Shown here: in pieces, positions 62,604 through 64,000 of the stretch
Numbering within the stretch: position 1 is the first letter of the stretch
Layout of the letters: each line of letters starts with the position of its first letter
Notes under the pieces: generated by a model
The model's input: the letters and a program-made list of their open reading frames with translations, nothing else
The model's database searches: none
Told to the model about the DNA's origin: nothing
DNA from: Latrodectus hesperus
Lineage: Eukaryota > Arthropoda > Arachnida > Araneae > Theridiidae
Assembly (NCBI GenBank): GCA_037975125.1
Contig: CM075854.1
Span: 69,654,158 to 69,718,157 of the forward strand
DNA length: 64,000 nucleotides
Direction of reading: 5' to 3'
Translations under genes and position numbers: made by a program

Positions 62604-64000
62604 ACTACTAGAGGTTGTCCTCAAGGAGGTGTTCTGTCACCATTACTTTAGAACCTAGTAGTAAACAGCCTTATAAAAATCTAAATGATAGGGGCTATTA
62701 TACGCAAGGATATGCTGATGACATTGTCAACCTTATCCTTGGCAAAGATTTCAACAAAACTTGTCATCTCATGCAGGATGCTCTAAGTTATGTAGGTCAA
62801 TGGTGCATGGATAGGGACCTGATGGTAAATCCTCAGAAAACCTACCTTGTACCTTTTACACGCAAAAGGAAAAGGAAGGTTTTTTTTCATGCACTTTTTG
62901 ATGTTTAAATCAATGTGCCTTCAGAGATGAAGTATCTGGGCATTTATCAGACCAAAAACTCACCTGGAATAAGCACATAGATGATAAAATTAACCGAGCA
63001 AAGAAAAACATTATGATTTGCAGGTAAATACTTGGTAAAAACTGGGGTCTACATCCAAAACTGATGCTTTGGATGTACACAGCTATTGTCAGGCCCATTC
63101 TCACATATGCCTGTGTGATCTGGTGGTGTAAGGTAGAACAGAAGACTGTGACTGACAGACAAGGAGGTCTACAAAGACAGGCCTGTCTCTGCATCACAGG
63201 AGCAATGTTCACCGCGCCAACCAGAGCAATAGAAGTTATGTTGGATCTGACTCCCTTAGACATCTTCACCTGCAGCACTGCCAGAATGACTGCATACAGA
63301 ATGAAGCTACAAAACCAATGGTACGACCAACCTATTGCCAAAGGGCACAGTGGTATTACCAGGAAAATTCAAGATCCTACTTTCATGATGCCTTTGGACA
63401 TCATGGAAAAGTCATACATGTTTGAAAGGACATTTGAAATAGTTTTTCCAACTAGAGACGAATGGGACAACAACATGTTCGAAACTAAAACAGGAGATGT
63501 AACCTGGTACACAGATGGATCACTGAAAAACAGCCTCTCAGGAATGGGAGTATGTGGCATGTCACCAAGAACCAGCCTATCTGTAAGCCTTGGGCGATAT
63601 GCTACGGTCTTCCAGGGAGAAGTTTTGGCCATTATCCACTGTCTGCGACTAAATATGAGGAAGAGCTACCATGGTAAGCGGATTCTCATTTTTAGTGACA
63701 GTCAAGCCGCCTTAAAAGCGCTCAGTTCGTTCGAAATCAAATCTAAAATGATTTTAATGTAGAAACCTTACAGAACTGGCAACTAGAAACAAGGTGATCC
63801 TTGTATGGGTGCCAGGGCACAAAGGTATCGAAGGTAATGAAAGGGCTGATGAGCTTGCTAAACAAGGATCGTCTTTCGTTCCCATTGGTGCAGAACCTTT
63901 TTGTGGGACCAATTTAAAGACCGCAAAAACCAATGTTCTTAGATGGGAAAAAAGGAAGATGTATGAAACTTGGCTCAACACTCCTGGTCAAATCCACACT
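62604..64000 (+). pseudogene. 5'-truncated LINE with RT and RNase H, runs off the edge
   Basis: The plus strand starts at TRGCPQGGVLSPLL (RT motif) followed by GYADDIVNL (catalytic YADD) and LMVNPQKTYLVPFTRK. After a shift comes a long frame, 63064-63762, with IVRPILTYACVIWW, then the RNase H start VTWYTDGSLKNSLSGMG and IFSDSQAALKAL. A 1-bp shift at about 63762 leads to VWVPGHKGIEGNERADELAKQGS, the end of RNase H. Breaks: a stop at 62638, one at 62908, one near 63028 and the 63762 shift. RNase H-bearing jockey/R1-type LINE; the rest lies beyond 64000. Confidence 0.85.

Overview
This window is AT-rich animal nuclear DNA. Short GT-AG introns, very long introns, TA microsatellites and a dense mixed transposon load (Tc1, mariner, hAT, pogo, LINEs, Ty1/copia, Ty3/gypsy, tRNA-derived SINEs, a Maverick-like element) suggest an arthropod, plausibly an arachnid. 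That assignment is inference; no species marker is present.

Layout. (1) Positions 1-4037 hold a compact, minus-strand block of a Maverick/Polinton-like (F54H12-type) element cut by the left edge: a three-exon PC4-like gene, a DDE integrase with a C-terminal chromo-like domain, two structural-type ORFs and the start of an F54H12.2-like ORF that overlaps its upstream neighbour by one base. A perfect 16-bp inverted repeat lies just outside. (2) Positions 4.9-18 kb are intergenic and full of decayed elements, including a nearly intact Tc1 element (8293-9699), an old Tc1-like relic, a small GC-rich inverted-repeat element, a LINE tail and an internally deleted mariner. (3) From 60.4 kb down to 19.35 kb, on the minus strand, I reconstruct four phase-compatible exons of one host gene, an SGF29-like (SAGA-associated factor 29) protein with a C-terminal tandem Tudor domain. 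Its introns (about 12.8, 21.6 and 5.4 kb) contain almost all other features: a gypsy element nested in copia, an RTE-like LINE, two SINE families, a degraded jockey/I-like LINE, Tc1 relics, a second mariner copy, a complete but mutated BED-type hAT element, a pogo-like relic and three same-orientation copies of an unnamed repeat of about 1.6 kb. (4) The right edge carries a 5'-truncated LINE (from about 62.6 kb) that runs off the window.

The only probable functional host gene seen is the SGF29-like gene; its first exon(s) lie beyond 60.4 kb, probably outside the window. The Maverick-like block has intact ORFs. The other transposon genes are broken, except for short fragments and the deletion-derived mariner ORF that retains the DNA-binding half. 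The best leads are: the divergent SGF29-like gene with an acidic N-terminal part and a lysine-rich tail altered by a 20-bp tandem duplication; the two mariner copies sharing one internal deletion; the intron-bearing PC4-like gene at the head of the Maverick-like block; and the three-copy repeat family with coiled-coil coding remnants.
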